A stretch of 64,000 bases of DNA from Cannabis sativa (GCF_029168945.1 NC_083603.1:7812001-7876000), one strand, 5' to 3'. Counted from the first letter of the stretch, positions 33,937 through 45,315 are shown. Numbers and translations are program-made. The notes: generated from the sequence alone by a model not told the origin.

Positions 33937-35154
33937 CTAGTTTCGGATCATGAATTGGAGCAGTAAATCTGTCTGCAAACTAGAACTTCCACCAGAGGCT
34001 TGTTGCTGATTAAACTGTTGGTTCTGATTTCTTTGTTGATAGAACCCACTATTTCTTCGGTTGTTATTCTGGTTGAACCCATAATTGTTGTTGTTGTTCT
34101 GTGAAAAATTCCCCATGGCCTTAGCTTCATCCATTGGCAAATCATCCACATCTACTTGGCACTCCGAAAAGTGATGACTTCCTCCACATAACTCACAAAC
34201 AATTTGGGCTTGCTTAGCTTGCCCTGCAATGATTTTAGTCAATGCCTCAACCTGAGCTGTTAACTTTGTGATGGCATCGACTTCTAACACACCAGCTACC
34301 TTCTTGGATTGACTCCTTTCAGTTGGCCACTGCTGGTTGTTTAGAGCCATCTCCTCCAATAGATCATATGCCTCATTAGCACTCTTTCTCATAAAAGCTC
34401 CGCCCGCTGCTGCATCTATTAGAGTTCTAGTATTACCAACCAACCCGTTGTAGAATTTGTGAACCAGCATCCACTTCTCTATACCATGATGGGGACACCT
34501 CCTGATCAGATCTTTAAACCTCTCCCAAGCCTCATAGAGAGATTCATTATCTTGTTGGCAGAAATTGTTGATTTCTCCTCTTAGCTTTGCAGACTTAGCT
34601 GGAGGAAAGAACTTTGACAAGAATTTTGTTGCCAGATCATTCCATGTAGCAATAGAATTCGGTGGCAAAGAATTCAACCAACTCTTGGCTCGTTCTCTGA
34701 GCGAGAATGGAAACAACCTTAATCTAATGGCATCGTCGCTAACTCCATTAACTTTAAAAGTTTCACAAAGTTCCATGAAGTTAGAGAGATGCAAATTAGG
34801 ATCTTCAGAAGGGAGACCACCAAACTGAACTGAAGACTGCACCATTTGAAGGATGGCAGGTTTGATCTCGAAGTTGTTTGCATCCACTGCCGGTGGCCTA
34901 ATACATGACTGCACTCCCGTCAGAGTAGGGAGAATGTAATCTCTCAAGCTACGGCCATTAGCTTGATCTTCCACAGCGCCACCATTATTACGCCCATTGT
35001 TCCCAACATTATTGTTCACATTGGCAGCCATGATTTCTGATGTTTCAGCAGTTGCTGAAACTCTTTCTTGCCTCTTGTTCTTTCGATTCTTCCTGCAAGT
35101 TTTCTCAATTTCAGGATCAACTGGTAATATGACTGATTGTCCTTGACGGCGCAT
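33937..35154 (-). CDS. Athila Gag
   Basis: About 405 codons from the ATG at 35154 (the frame is open to 35181 without an ATG). A basic start is followed by an asparagine-rich linker. The retrotransposon gag domain has [53 protein letters not shown] and [22 protein letters not shown] zinc-knuckle-like [13 protein letters not shown] segment lies near residue 330, and a Gln/Asn-rich tail follows. It would form the virus-like particle and bind element RNA. Its end is displaced: the pol-compatible phase begins near 33980, so one frameshift separates gag from protease. Confidence 0.88.
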   Translation of the reverse strand: MRRQGQSVILPVDPEIEKTCRKNRKNKRQERVSATAETSEIMAANVNNNVGNNGRNNGGAVEDQANGRSLRDYILPTLTGVQSCIRPPAVDANNFEIKPAILQMVQSSVQFGGLPSEDPNLHLSNFMELCETFKVNGVSDDAIRLRLFPFSLRERAKSWLNSLPPNSIATWNDLATKFLSKFFPPAKSAKLRGEINNFCQQDNESLYEAWERFKDLIRRCPHHGIEKWMLVHKFYNGLVGNTRTLIDAAAGGAFMRKSANEAYDLLEEMALNNQQWPTERSQSKKVAGVLEVDAITKLTAQVEALTKIIAGQAKQAQIVCELCGGSHHFSECQVDVDDLPMDEAKAMGNFSQNNNNNYGFNQNNNRRNSGFYQQRNQNQQFNQQQASGGSSSLQTDLLLQFMIRN

Positions 35155-35277
35155 GCACTTAGGATTCCTGAAATAGATCAAGAAAATATTGCAAGAAAAA
35201 GGTTAGAAAAATCAGCAAGAGAAAATATACCAAAGTAGAAGTTAGTATAATTTTATGTAATATTAATCTTTAACAAT

Positions 35278-35295
35278 TCCCCGGCAACGGCGCCA
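35278..35295 (-). other. Primer-binding site for tRNA-Asp
   Basis: The plus strand reads TCCCCGGCAACGGCGCCA, identical to the 3' end (with CCA) of plant tRNA-Asp(GUC) as I recall it. On the minus strand it is TGGCGCCGTTGCCGGGGA, six bases inside the 5' LTR. tRNA-Asp priming is typical of Athila elements. Confidence 0.9.
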
Positions 35296-35301
35296 AAAAC
35301 T

Positions 35302-36490
35302 TGTTGCTATAATTTTAAACACTACGCAAGTATACGCAATCAAGTAGTAAATCTCACACAGGTGAGGTCGATCCCACAGGGAATTGGATTAAGTACCACT
35401 AAATTATACTTATGATTCTATTCGGTAAATCGAAAGCAATTATGATTTAAAAAACAGTGAAATATGAAAGAAATTCAGAAAACTTAATAACACAATTTAA
35501 AGTCGAGCAAGATGAGGCAATAGGGAGGAGAATCCTGTTGTTGTTTACCCAAATTGTTAATGATTAATTACTATCCTATTCTTGGAGTGAATGACAGATT
35601 ATGAAATAACCTAGCTCCTTTCAGATCTTCTAGATTCTAAATCACAAGTTATCTAATTAATTCCTTAACTAAACTAACATGAAATCAGCATTAAGCAATA
35701 ATCTACTCGTCACATAAGTCATGCAAATACTTTCGTTTCACATAGAACATTGATTATCTTAATTTTAGCATTCTCAATTCTCACTTTTCAGATTTTGAAT
35801 TGAGATCATAGAACATGCACAAGGTGATCAATCTTAAACATGAAATTAAACACAAATTAAGATAATTTCACACACAAGAATTGAGGAATGGTAATTAAAC
35901 ATTAACTAGGAAAATATTAAACAACAATCATCATCCTCCCTAAATGGGAAATTTAGTTCAGAAACAAATCCATAACCATTCCTATAGCAATATTCAACAT
36001 AAATAAATTAAAGAGGAATAAAGAAAAGAACTGTTGGTGGATGAATTCTGGATCTTCACTTGAATCTCTATGCTCTTCCTGCCGCTCTCAGCTGTGTTTT
36101 AGGGTTCCAAATCGCTCTCCCTGACTTCCAATCGCAGTTTTCTATTTATACTTGAAATTTAGGGTTCGATGGACGAAAATGCCCCTGGTCCGTACGGGAT
36201 CTCGCCGCGGCCAAGCTTCCTCTCGCCGCGGCGAGAATTTGCCAATTTTAGGTGCTTTCTGTTTCTCGTAACTCGCCGCGGCGAGCCTCTTCATCGCCGC
36301 GGCCAGATATGGAAAAACTCAAAAATTAAGTTTTTCTTCGGCTCAGCACGTCTTTCAATGAATTTCTGCACCCGAAACCTCTTTTACTCCAAAGAACCTG
36401 AAAACATAGAAAACAAGCGTAATTCCGTCCCAACACAGCTAAAGATGCACATAAATTGGATCCAAAACATAGGCTAAAAATAGCCTAACA
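35302..36490 (-). repeat. 5' LTR of the Athila-type element
   Basis: Same length and ends as the left LTR (offset 9961). TATA box at 36143-36151 (minus). GCCGCGGC cores start at 36204, 36225, 36275 and 36296. This copy would drive transcription of the element. Confidence 0.95.
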
Positions 36491-36519
36491 CGCGACCACT
36501 GTAGCTTAGGCCAAAAAAA

Positions 36520-37412
36520 TAAATATTTTTTTAAAGACTTTTCACATCTTCCAAAAACCCAAGTTATCATCAACATGGTTTCTTACTTTCAAAGACTGAA
36601 GCTACATATAAGCACTCTGAATAGAATAAAAGCCATTAGCTTCTTTCTCCCAAAACTATCTTCCTCCTGAGATGAACCTAATGGGATGCCTGAGATAATC
36701 TCAACATCCTTTTCATTGAATATGTCCCTAACCAAATCCACATCCTACTCTTGGCTCTCCTCTCAAAACTAATTAATCACACACTCTACGACCTTCCAAC
36801 CCCATAGAAGAAGAGACGACATACAGATTTAAAGCCACTGTCAACCACGGGTCCCAACATATAAAATAGAGGTCCCAGACCCAACCCGACATCTAAGCCA
36901 CCTTTTTTTATGAAAAAAAAAGAAACCACGTATTTCTCCAAATAAAACCAAGAGTAGAACCCAACTCATCATGTAGGAACTTACAAGTAGGGAAATAGCA
37001 AGCTTTAAGAACTTTTGTAACCAAAGATTTAGGGTCGCAACAAAAAATGTCAACCTTACCTTCCAAGCATAGATAGATTATAATCACGCAAAGATTGAAA
37101 CCCCATACCACCTGAATGTTTATGAATCACCATTCGGTCCTAACTTTTCCAAACTATTCCTTTACTGTGGCTAGAAGACGTTTTTCACCAAAATCATGCC
37201 ATCAACCACTCAAGATCTTTACATATCCCCACCAGAAGCAAGAAGACACTCATCACATACAATGGTAAAGATTCAACCACAAATTTCAATAAAATTTCCT
37301 TTCTCACACCAAATATGAGCTTCGTATCCCAACTATGGATATATTTAGTCATCATCTCCTTTCAAAAAGCCAAGAATTATACTCTTGTTCCTACCTATAG
37401 TACAAGGTAAGT
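36520..37412 (-). pseudogene. LINE (L1-type) 3' fragment
   Basis: Read on the minus strand, scattered over all three phases, are typical plant LINE motifs after the RT fingers. These are GRNKSIILGFLKG, SWDTKLIFGVRKEILLK, VVESLPLYVMSVFLLP, HSGGMGFQSLRDYNLSMLGR, VLKACYFPTCKFLHDELG, FIWRNTWFLF, RCRVGSG and FNEKDVEIISGIPLGS. Many stops and frameshifts show it is dead. Both the 5' part (endonuclease, catalytic RT) and the RNase H/3' tail are missing. The Athila element is inserted just past its downstream side. Confidence 0.8.
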
Positions 37413-37485
37413 GCAATTAAAAACTATCTTCAATAACTTCATGAACTTGTAAGATCTCACATAAGTGTACATGTATATATATAAT

Positions 37486-38291
37486 TGTTGACGATATGAA
37501 CTCGTTAACAAAATAACAAGAACTTCAAATGGTATTTTAAGTTCTTAATAGAAAAATACTTAAAGTCAATATCTTACAACCTTCACTCTATAGGAAAATC
37601 ACTGTTTCATTCAGATTTTGCTCCAAAAAAAAAGTTCCCTTACAATGAATTCAAGGGCTCTATTTATAGTGAACCCTTTACACTTTACAACCTTACAGAT
37701 ATCCAAAATCATAGGATGTCAAGTCACTTTCACACCTAATAATATAGTATCTCAGGTTGTATGGTGTTTCAAATACCCTAAGTTACACTAAAATTGCCTC
37801 TTTTACTTGTACCTTAGATGAAATGAACCATATCTCCTATACCAATATTTGATATGTAGTCACTATCTCGTCTGTGATTCTTGAGTTAAATATCTTTAGC
37901 CTTGATATCTTCTCCTTGCTTCTATTTGTATGAGTGGACCAGATACATGGGAACCGGAGGCTGCGGGTGGCTATGTGGAGCTCCCCTTAGTGAGAGGAGG
38001 AGCTAGTGTGTGGAGATCCCCTTGGTGCGTGGAGCTCCACTTGGTAAGAGGAGGAGCTGGTGCGTGGAGCTCCCTTTAGTGGGAGGAGGAGCTGATGCGT
38101 GGAGCTCCCCTTGGTGAGAGGAGGATCTGGTGCGTGGAGCTCCCCTTGGCATGCGAGGAGCACCCCATGGGTGGAGCTCACCTTGGTGTGTGGAGGAGCT
38201 CCCCTTGATGTGTGGATCTCCCCTTGGAAAACTTTCGGGCATAACACTAATGATTTCAAATATTACACTTAGTAATTTTTGGGGGTCAACA
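37486..38291 (-). mobile_element. 3' LTR of a decayed Tat-like gypsy element
   Basis: Plus-strand ends TGTTGACGATATG and GGGGGTCAACA. On the minus strand it starts TGTTGACCCCC, directly after a purine-rich ACTAGGGTGCAAG, which resembles the polypurine tract CTAGGGGCATG of the intact Tat element at 44492. An internal minisatellite lies at 37974-38230. No second LTR was found. Confidence 0.6.
37974..38230. repeat. 35-bp minisatellite, about six units
   Basis: Units of the type GTGGAGCTCCCCTTGGTGAG followed by AGGAGGAGCTGGTGC repeat in tandem with small indels (one half-unit of 19 bp at 38009). The array opens a minus-strand frame rich in Ser, His, Pro and Gly. I do not call that frame a gene. 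Confidence 0.85.
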
Positions 38292-39344
38292 CTTGCACCC
38301 TAGTCTATAAGAATTCTTTCAAGTGTTCTTGTAGACTAAGTTTGCTGAGCTTCATCTTTATGACTTAATTTTTCTTCTCTTCTCCTCTTTGTTGCCCTTT
38401 GCGAGGAGCATAGGCTTTATGATTTATCTCGGCCCTTTTTGAGGTTTGTGTCCTTCGCAATGAGGGAGTGTTAGCTCGCTGAGCTTTCTCAACCTCTTAT
38501 GGTTTACTCACTGTGTATAAGGGAGCTTATGGCTCATAAGGCCACACTCAACCTTTTCATAAATTTAAGACCATCTTGGGGTAAATTGTGGCCATTTAGG
38601 CAGCGCTCAACCCCTTACATTGTATCTATAGTACTTAGAGCACATTTTGGGTGCTATAAAATCAGTACTCCTTTTATAGAGGCGTCCCTCTCAGAGTCAT
38701 ATTTGATTACTCTTTTCCTTTTAATATTTTAAGGGAGATGATGGTTCTTGGAACCGAACTCGACCTTTTGCTTTTGATATTATAATGGAGATGATGTATC
38801 CGTGAACTGAATCGACCTTTTGTTTTCGATATTTTAAGGGAGACGATGGTTCCATGAATCGACTCGACCTTTTGCTTATTTAACTTTTATTCGTTCCCCT
38901 GCACATGATGCTTTAGGGCTAACTTTGAAGAGCATACTCATTATTTTGAGTGCTCTTTCTTGTGGAACTTCCTTCAGGCTTTCACTCTCTTCTTGGACTG
39001 CTAGGGGTAGTCGATCCCTGTAGTCATAAGAGTTTTTTTTTTTTTTGGCTTTAGCAATTTCAATTGACAAGTACAACATGCAAGTTAGGCAAACATGTGG
39101 AGAGTGATGAATGTCATATGTGAAGTGAAAACATTTCATTGATAAGGTAAATATGCGATCACCCGAATACACATGTTATGTTCAGAGATCAACCTAAGTG
39201 CCTCCTCTAATTTAGTGAAATGTACCATAGGTAAACTTGCCATTGCTAGGAGCGCTTCTCACATAGTGGAATTTCACTTCAAGAAGTATCTAATGTTTGA
39301 TTTTCAGGGGTAGTAGATAGGAGATTTTACTTGAATGTGCTCGC
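38292..39344 (-). other. Internal/3' untranslated DNA of the decayed Tat-like element
   Basis: No protein domain. It contains three diverged tandem units of about 52 bp (38725-38880) with shared TTTTGCTTTTGATATT, GGGAGATGATGGTTC and CTCGACC words. Such repeats are usual between pol and the 3' LTR of Tat elements. Confidence 0.5.
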
Positions 39345-39850
39345 TTACGAGTGTTGGGAATATCGTCTAATAAACCCTATAGGGATTTGATGAGCTCCCC
39401 GATCAACATTCACTGGTACCTCCTCTCAAGACTCTATTTCCTTCCTCCATACGGATGTATTTCTCCACCCTCTCGTAGAAGTCATCTAAGTCATCCAACC
39501 CTCTTTTCACATATTTTTCCATAACCCGCCCCTCGAGTGTACCCCTGCGGCTATGGAGAACTTGATCTTATCCTTGGACATTTTCCCTACTTTGGTAATC
39601 TCAGTGTTGAAGCGCTGGATGTAGCTTCGTAAACTTTCTTCTCTCCCTTGCTTCACATTGGTGATACTTGTGACAAGCACAATATTACCACATGCAGTCT
39701 GATGTTGTTGGAGGAATTCATCTGAAAGTTGCTTCCAAGATGTGATTGTCTCTAATTTGAATCGTGTGAACAATTTATATGCGGCTCCTTTTGATGTGAT
39801 CACAAAACATTGATATCTTGCCTTACATGATACTTTTTTCATCTTCATTA
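39345..39850 (-). pseudogene. Tat-like Gag fragment
   Basis: The minus strand reads SKGAAYKLFTRFKLETITSWKQLSDEF, TNVKQGREESLRSYIQRFN and, after a phase change near 39510, DFYERVEKYIRMEE. These are the ordered blocks of the retrotransposon gag domain of Tat/Retand-type elements. Protease and pol are absent; gag jumps straight into 3' region sequence, so an internal deletion removed pol. Confidence 0.75.
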
Positions 39851-40260
39851 GCTCATTAAATGTATGTCATGATAGGTCATGTGTCTATAACTAATACGTA
39901 CTCATAGTTCACCAAGATATTTACACATTACATTTCATTAGCTCATTAAAATATTTTTCCATCATTTTTCTTTATTATTTTCCTTAATCATTTTTCCTTA
40001 CTAAAATCTAACACATTCAAATATAACTAATACGTACTCATAGTTCACCAAGATATTTACACATTACTTTAATAAGGTGATAATTGACACGAATAAATGG
40101 ATGTTTAGAAAAAATGTAAGTCCACACCAATTCTTTTAAAGTTGTACAAATTTTTTGTATAAAAAAATATTTAGTAATTATTGTCAAAAGTTTATTAGTA
40201 AACTTTTGAATCGTTTTTGGCTTACTAAGACATATGTCATCATAAGTCATGTATTTATTT
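39851..40260. repeat. Spacer with a 46-bp direct repeat
   Basis: TATAACTAATACGTACTCAT and the next ~26 bp (to CACATTAC) occur at about 39885 and again, identical by eye, at about 40023. Otherwise no gene is seen. Confidence 0.65.
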
Positions 40261-40481
40261 AGAGCATCTGCAATGCTAACAATATCCACATCATTCAAAA
40301 ATATAATATTTTATTTTATTTCTCTTCCACATCATTTTTAGCACTTTTACTTCTAAAAACACTCCAATGGTATAGCACTCTTAAAAAATACTATAATTAT
40401 TATGATTTCACATATTATTATTTAATATATTACTTTTTTTAATTATAAATACATTATCACACTAAATTTAAAAAAATTATA

Positions 40482-40994
40482 TCTTTATATATTAAAAGTA
40501 CCTATCAAACGGCATTTCTTGGTTTAACAGAATATACCTTAAAAATAAAAGAATATTCTGTTAAATTTAACGATGTTAATAGTTTGATCTCCCGTTAACA
40601 AATAAACCCAATAATTAAATCCAAAAAATTAAACAATCTTTTTTTTAAATTAAAAAAAAAAATCAGAAAATTAAACAATCTTTTTTTAAATTAAAAAAAA
40701 TCATATTAGCCACATATCTCTCTAACAAATCATATAAAATAATACATTTTTTAAAAATTTAAACTCTATATTAAAAAATATCTTTTTTTTTTCTAAATCC
40801 ATAAAGCTACAGACTAATTTCATTAATACAAATATTCAAGTATGAATACATTAGAACAATTCAAAATCAAAACCAATAAATATTCAAGTATTTCAATAAA
40901 TTCATAAACAAATAAATCAGAACAATTCAAAACCACCAAAACTTATATAAAACTAATATTTACGTGGCTGGCTCGCCACGTAACTCTCATCTAG
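40482..40994 (+). mobile_element. Small non-autonomous Helitron
   Basis: The 5' end is A|TCTTTATATATTAAAAGT. The 3' end has the hairpin ACGTGGC-TGGCTC-GCCACGT (40962-40981), a 9-nt spacer and CTAG|T (40991-40994). The length is 513 bp with no coding content. The 5' terminus resembles that of the Helitron at 15281. Confidence 0.8.
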
Positions 40995-41424
40995 TATTAA
41001 TATAAATATGCTTAACATAAAATTTAAATTTTTTAACCAAAAGAAAAAAAAAATTACACTAACTTTTAAAATAACAGAATTATAATTAATTAAAATACAA
41101 ATTTTTTTCTAATACATTAATATTATATATATATTCAATTATTCAATTTTAATTAAAATATTATATATATATATTTTTTAAAACCATACAAAATATTTTT
41201 ATAATACTTTACTATTAAATTCTTGAGATTTTTACGCTTGATGTCACTTTTTACCTTTTTTTTACATTTTTATTTATTCTCAATTATTTAAACTTTTTTT
41301 ACATTTTTTATTTTTCAATTTTACTTTTTCAAAAGTTCAATAATTACAAATATACCTTTACCATGCATATGTCATGTTTTATCCATTCTTACACCCCACC
41401 TCCTCCATATCTGCCCTATTCTTC

Positions 41425-41460
<36 letters not shown>

Positions 41461-41624
41461 CTCTGTTTCTCTTTCCTCTGTTCTTCAACCTCCATAGCCC
41501 ACGATTACCCAGTCGAAGCCCTTACCCACATTTTTTCTCAATCTCCCATCTATGCCACTATCTCCATTTTGTTCGATAATCTCTGTAAGTTCTTCCTCCC
41601 CCATTGTGTTCTCTTCTTCTATAA
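40995..41624. other. AT-rich spacer with long T tract
   Basis: Contains an uninterrupted T run of about 30 bp (near 41431-41460) and pyrimidine-rich sequence that could be the leader of the following exon relic. No gene. Confidence 0.5.
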
Positions 41625-42967
41625 ATGACCACCACTAGAAGTGGTTCGAAGTCCCCATCTCCAGCTAAAAAAAATTCTAAAAATTCAAAGAAACCTCCTA
41701 AAAATTCATATAAAGTTGATCTTAAGATGGGTTTGAAGCGCATTGCTAAGAAAGTAATGGGTGATGTTTCAGAGCCATCTGCTACTAAGAAAAGACCCAT
41801 TCCAAATAAGGTCGAGTCTCGTAAGGCAAAGAGAGCGAAACCTTCGAAGTCTACAAAGGATGTAAATTTGGTTTGGTTGTTTTTCAATTTTTGTTTAGTT
41901 TTTTTCTAGTTGTTGTGTTTTTTCGTATTACATTTTGTGTTTTAAAATTTCCCCCCTTGTTGTTCTAGGTTATATCCGATTCTGATTTTGAGAACGAAAT
42001 GCATGATGGGAGAGAAAAGCCTAAAGTTAAATCCAATGTATTATTACCTTGATTTTTATCATTTTATTGAGTTTGTTTTTACAGTAACTATTTTGTTTTT
42101 TTTTTGGTCAATGTTTTACTCGTTTATCATGACAGTTTTATGTATTCTGTCATTCTTTTTGTATTTCTTTTATGTATTTTTGTTGATGTTATTTTTGTGT
42201 TGTTATTGAGTTTTTTTTTAGTTGTTTTTATATTCATCTATTGCTGTAGTTTTTTCTTTGTTGTTTTCTGGTTGTTGTATGGTTGATTATGATGTCACGG
42301 TCCCTGTTCCTAGAAAAAATGTATCGTCTTGAACTGATCCAATTGTGTGCGCAGATAGTTGTTGCTTGGAAGTTGTTGCCGGGTTGTTTCCAGATTGCTG
42401 CAAATCTGCCTGTGCTGAGTTGTTGTCATCCCAATGCCCATTGCTCTGTACCAAAATTTGTAATGGTTCCGTATCCTGAAATAATGTAAATTATTTATTT
42501 GTTTCAATTTCAGAAGTTGCAAACAACTATTTCAATCTGGCAAAACAACTACTAAACAACTCTTTCTAACAACAACATTTGCAGATAACATTTTGATCTG
42601 GACGACTATTTTAATCTGTCAAATCAACTATTAAACAACTATTTTAAAGCATTCAGTAATTAATAAGAATAGATTCATCATTTCTCGTTTGCAGATCACA
42701 AACAACCATTATTTTACTGAAAAACAACTTATAAACAACTATTTGCAGATTAAAACTCTGTAGCATATAATTATATGCATTAATATTTGTTTTATGCAAA
42801 CCGTTGTTGTTTTTTGTTCAAATTCACCAATATTTTATTATTATTATTTCAATTTATTCTAGTTTTCCTCAATTAATAACAAATTCTCATTTATGTAGAA
42901 TAAAAGATTGGAAGATGTTCATGAAGAAATTGTATTACCTTCAATTATTTCTCTGATTCAATCATGG
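41625..42967 (+). pseudogene. Exon-like gene relic of unknown function
   Basis: Exon 1 (41625-41861) starts MTTTRSGSKSPSPAKK and is Lys/Ser-rich with nuclear-localisation-like clusters (KKRP, RKAKRAKPSK). It ends at a GTAAAT donor. Exon 2 (41969-about 42038) follows a TTGTTCTAG acceptor and continues in frame with an acidic VISDSDFENEMHDG. A later stretch (42899-42967) is bounded by GTAG| and |GTGAGT and reads LEDVHEEIVLPSIISLIQSW. The exons in between were not found. The family is not recognised. It could be a chromatin-like host gene fragment or part of a transposon-borne gene, and lies inside the putative composite element. Confidence 0.4.
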
Positions 42968-43625
42968 GTGAGTTTCAATGATTACAGATCTCCTTCTCTT
43001 CGATTCTTCTCCTCTGAACGCGTTGGGCTTTTGACTGAATGTTGTTTTTGAGTTTTTTTTTTTTTTTGTACAACAATGGAGGTTGGATAATTTTTTTTCC
43101 CTTTTTGTATTTGGATTTTCGGGATCTGAGTAGTTTTTCTTTGAGATCTACATCTTTTTAGATATGATTTTCCTAGTTTTGGAATGAAAATGGTTGAAAA
43201 TGGTTGTTGGGGTTCTACAGCTGGGTCACGAAGAAGGAGGATCCCCTCTGTTTTTTTTTTGGCAGGTATTTTTGTAATAACAACTTTTAGTTTCTATTTT
43301 TGTTTATTTTCTCTATGTAGGTCATAAATGTAAATTTTTTCCATTTTCAGTTTATTATAGAAAAAATCCCTAAATTCTTTTATTATTTCCTTCAAAAAAA
43401 ATTCTTTTATTATTATTAAAAAATTATATATGTTTCCTAATTTTTAGCAATAATAATAAATTTTTAGTTTTAATATTTTATTAAATAATTATGATAGCAT
43501 TGATGCTACTGTATAGTATCTTCACAAATTTCTAGAATGACATTCTTTTCACTCCAATGATATAGCATCTCACTATTTTGCCACATCATCTATCCACCTA
43601 AGCAAGCATCCTCATTTTTTTTACC
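42968..43625. other. Spacer before the Tat element
   Basis: AT-rich. Contains T tracts and the presumed right subterminal part of the composite element (43535-43620). Ends in TTACC, the left target duplication. Confidence 0.5.
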
Positions 43626-44491
43626 TGTTGTTACTGATATTTCGCAACACCAAAAAGTACAATTTAACTGGTAAAAGAGAGAATTATTTGAGAGATGACA
43701 AATGCGAGTATTCAACCTAGAATGGCGAGTACTCGAATAGGAATGCGAGAGTAAACAACAAAGCTGGAAAAATAAATGAGGCGGTGAATTATAGTGGTTC
43801 GATCGCATTTCGTTCGCAGTCCACTGTAGCAAGGGATTCGTAGGTGCATTTTCACGGTGGATCACCCCTTTATATACAAAGCAGGTGCCCAATCGGTTAC
43901 ATGAGGATCACATTTATTGTTAATCCATTATTTACACATTGAATTGCAATGACTAAACTCAAACAACGTTAACATTAATAAATGTATGACAGTTACTGAA
44001 TTCATCAACGTATGCGTCTTTCGCATCTGCGAGTTGACCGTTCATGTTCCGTCTGTTGAGCTCGTAGGATCGCACATATGTTTGGAACGTCTGCGTCCTT
44101 AAGTAATCGCCCGTTGTAGACGTCGCATGTTGAAGCTGGTAACATCTGGACATGCGAACTTATATTGGTCTGTTAGGGCTGTTGGGTCGCTGGGACCAAA
44201 ACTGCCTCATAGGGCATCGGTCTCCATACTCGTCGCGGAGGTATAGAGGGAGACACTCGCACATGTTCTGACATATGCGAGTTGGGTCTACCCCGCATGA
44301 TGAGGATTATGGTTATGCGGTGTGAATTAGGTCGCACCCGCAATATCTCGCTGGTTTTATCCTGGGCGAGATCTAAACTTCGAGAAGTCTCTCACGGACA
44401 TTTCAGCTTTCATTGGGAATCTGAATACACGTGTCCTTTTAAAGAGGAGTCTGGTCTCGAGTTTCTAGGTGAGAGAAATCTCACTATAACA
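43626..44491 (-). repeat. 3' LTR of the Tat element
   Basis: Starts TGTTGTTACTG and ends CACTATAACA on the plus strand. A minus-strand TATA (TGTATATAAAGG) lies at 43869-43880. Compared with the other LTR, differences cluster at 43780-43822. Confidence 0.93.
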
Positions 44492-44505
44492 CATGCCCCT
44501 AGTTT
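44492..44505 (-). other. Polypurine tract of the Tat element
   Basis: The minus strand AAACTAGGGGCATG abuts the 3' LTR start TGTTATAG. This is the plus-strand primer for reverse transcription. Confidence 0.75.
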
Positions 44506-44771
44506 CGCGACGTGACTAGAGCGGTCACTGAGGGAAACTATTGCTCGAGAGACAGGTGAAAGGTTGTCACGAGGAGGTGACCTTTTGGTTGTCCCATCGA
44601 GGGTTTCGAAAAATGACGGCTGTAATGATTAATTTTCATTATCTCTAGGATTCCACGTCACAAAACCCTTCGGTTTTCGTGTAGGCGTGGCCATAATTGG
44701 CCGTTAGATTGGGCGACCTTTAGGCATTCTGACTGCCACGTGTCACGATCCCAATTAATAAGGGATATGGG

Positions 44772-44779
44772 TATTTAAA
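44772..44779 (+). promoter_or_regulatory. Candidate promoter of the antisense ORF
   Basis: TATTTAAA is followed about 40-100 bp downstream by pyrimidine-rich TTTCCCATTTTTCCCTC. A plausible leader ends at AAAG|GTTAGC (about 44940), a donor that could pair with the acceptor CTATCTTTCAG at 45742. It suggests independent plus-strand transcription with a leader intron. Confidence 0.35.
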
Positions 44780-45147
44780 CGCTTTGATACGAATCAAATT
44801 TCCCATTTTTCCCTCTTTTCTTAACTTCCCTCCAGTGCATACACTTCAGACAAAATCCACTCCCAGATTTTCTGCCACTTTCCACAACATTTCCATTCTC
44901 AGAAGTGATCGAGAATAACCGCAGGAATCAAAACTAAAGGTTAGCTTCTAAATCACTGCATTTTCGCTTTCTGTTTTTGGAGAAAATGTGCTTTGTTTTC
45001 TGGGTTTGGATGTTTTTGAAAACTTTTAGGAGTGTAGGCCAGTGGGTATTTATGTGTTTTGGGTCAATGAAACTGGGTAATATTCATAGTGTAGGACCTG
45101 AAAACTGACATAACCGTATACAATTCATAGGCACTGATTCACGTCTC

Positions 45148-45226
45148 GAATGCTCGCGGACATTCGGATGAACAATTTGAATGTTCGCGGGTATTCGGTT
45201 GAACAACCTGAATAATCGCATATTTC
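45148..45226. repeat. 31-bp tandem repeat, about 2.5 units
   Basis: GAATGCTCGCGGACATTCGG then ATGAACAATTT is followed by a diverged second unit, GAATGTTCGCGGGTATTCGG then TTGAACAACCT, and a partial third. Confidence 0.75.
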
Positions 45227-45315
45227 CAAGACTTATTTCCGCTTAACTGTTAACTAGACCTTTTAGGATCTTTACATGTCGTGGGCTGAGTGGTGAGAGT
45301 ATTAATTGCCATTCC

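Larger units (their letters stand above)
25341..36490 (-). mobile_element. Full-length Athila-type Ty3/gypsy retrotransposon
   Basis: An 11,150-bp element bounded by two 1189-bp LTRs and the 5-bp duplication CGCGA (25336-25340, 36491-36495). It is transcribed on the minus strand: 5' LTR 35302-36490, primer site, gag, protease, RT, RNase H, integrase, an extra 3' ORF, polypurine tract, 3' LTR 25341-26529. Lineage evidence is the tRNA-Asp primer site, the DLGAS protease, the FMDD RT motif and the extra ORF after integrase. The LTRs differ at only two sites by eye (near 25953 and 26511), implying a very recent insertion. The coding region nonetheless carries at least four frameshifts. Confidence 0.95.

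Noticed and set aside
35278..35295. Apparent tRNA-Asp gene piece
   Set aside because: Only the 3' end including CCA is present, next to an LTR. It is a primer-binding site, not a tRNA gene.
37974..38230. CRISPR-like regular repeats
   Set aside because: Units are contiguous without unique spacers, and the genome is a plant's. It is a minisatellite.
37987..38259. Minus-strand open frames rich in Ser/Pro/His
   Set aside because: Both overlapping phases are open only because the 35-bp repeat lacks stops. No domain.
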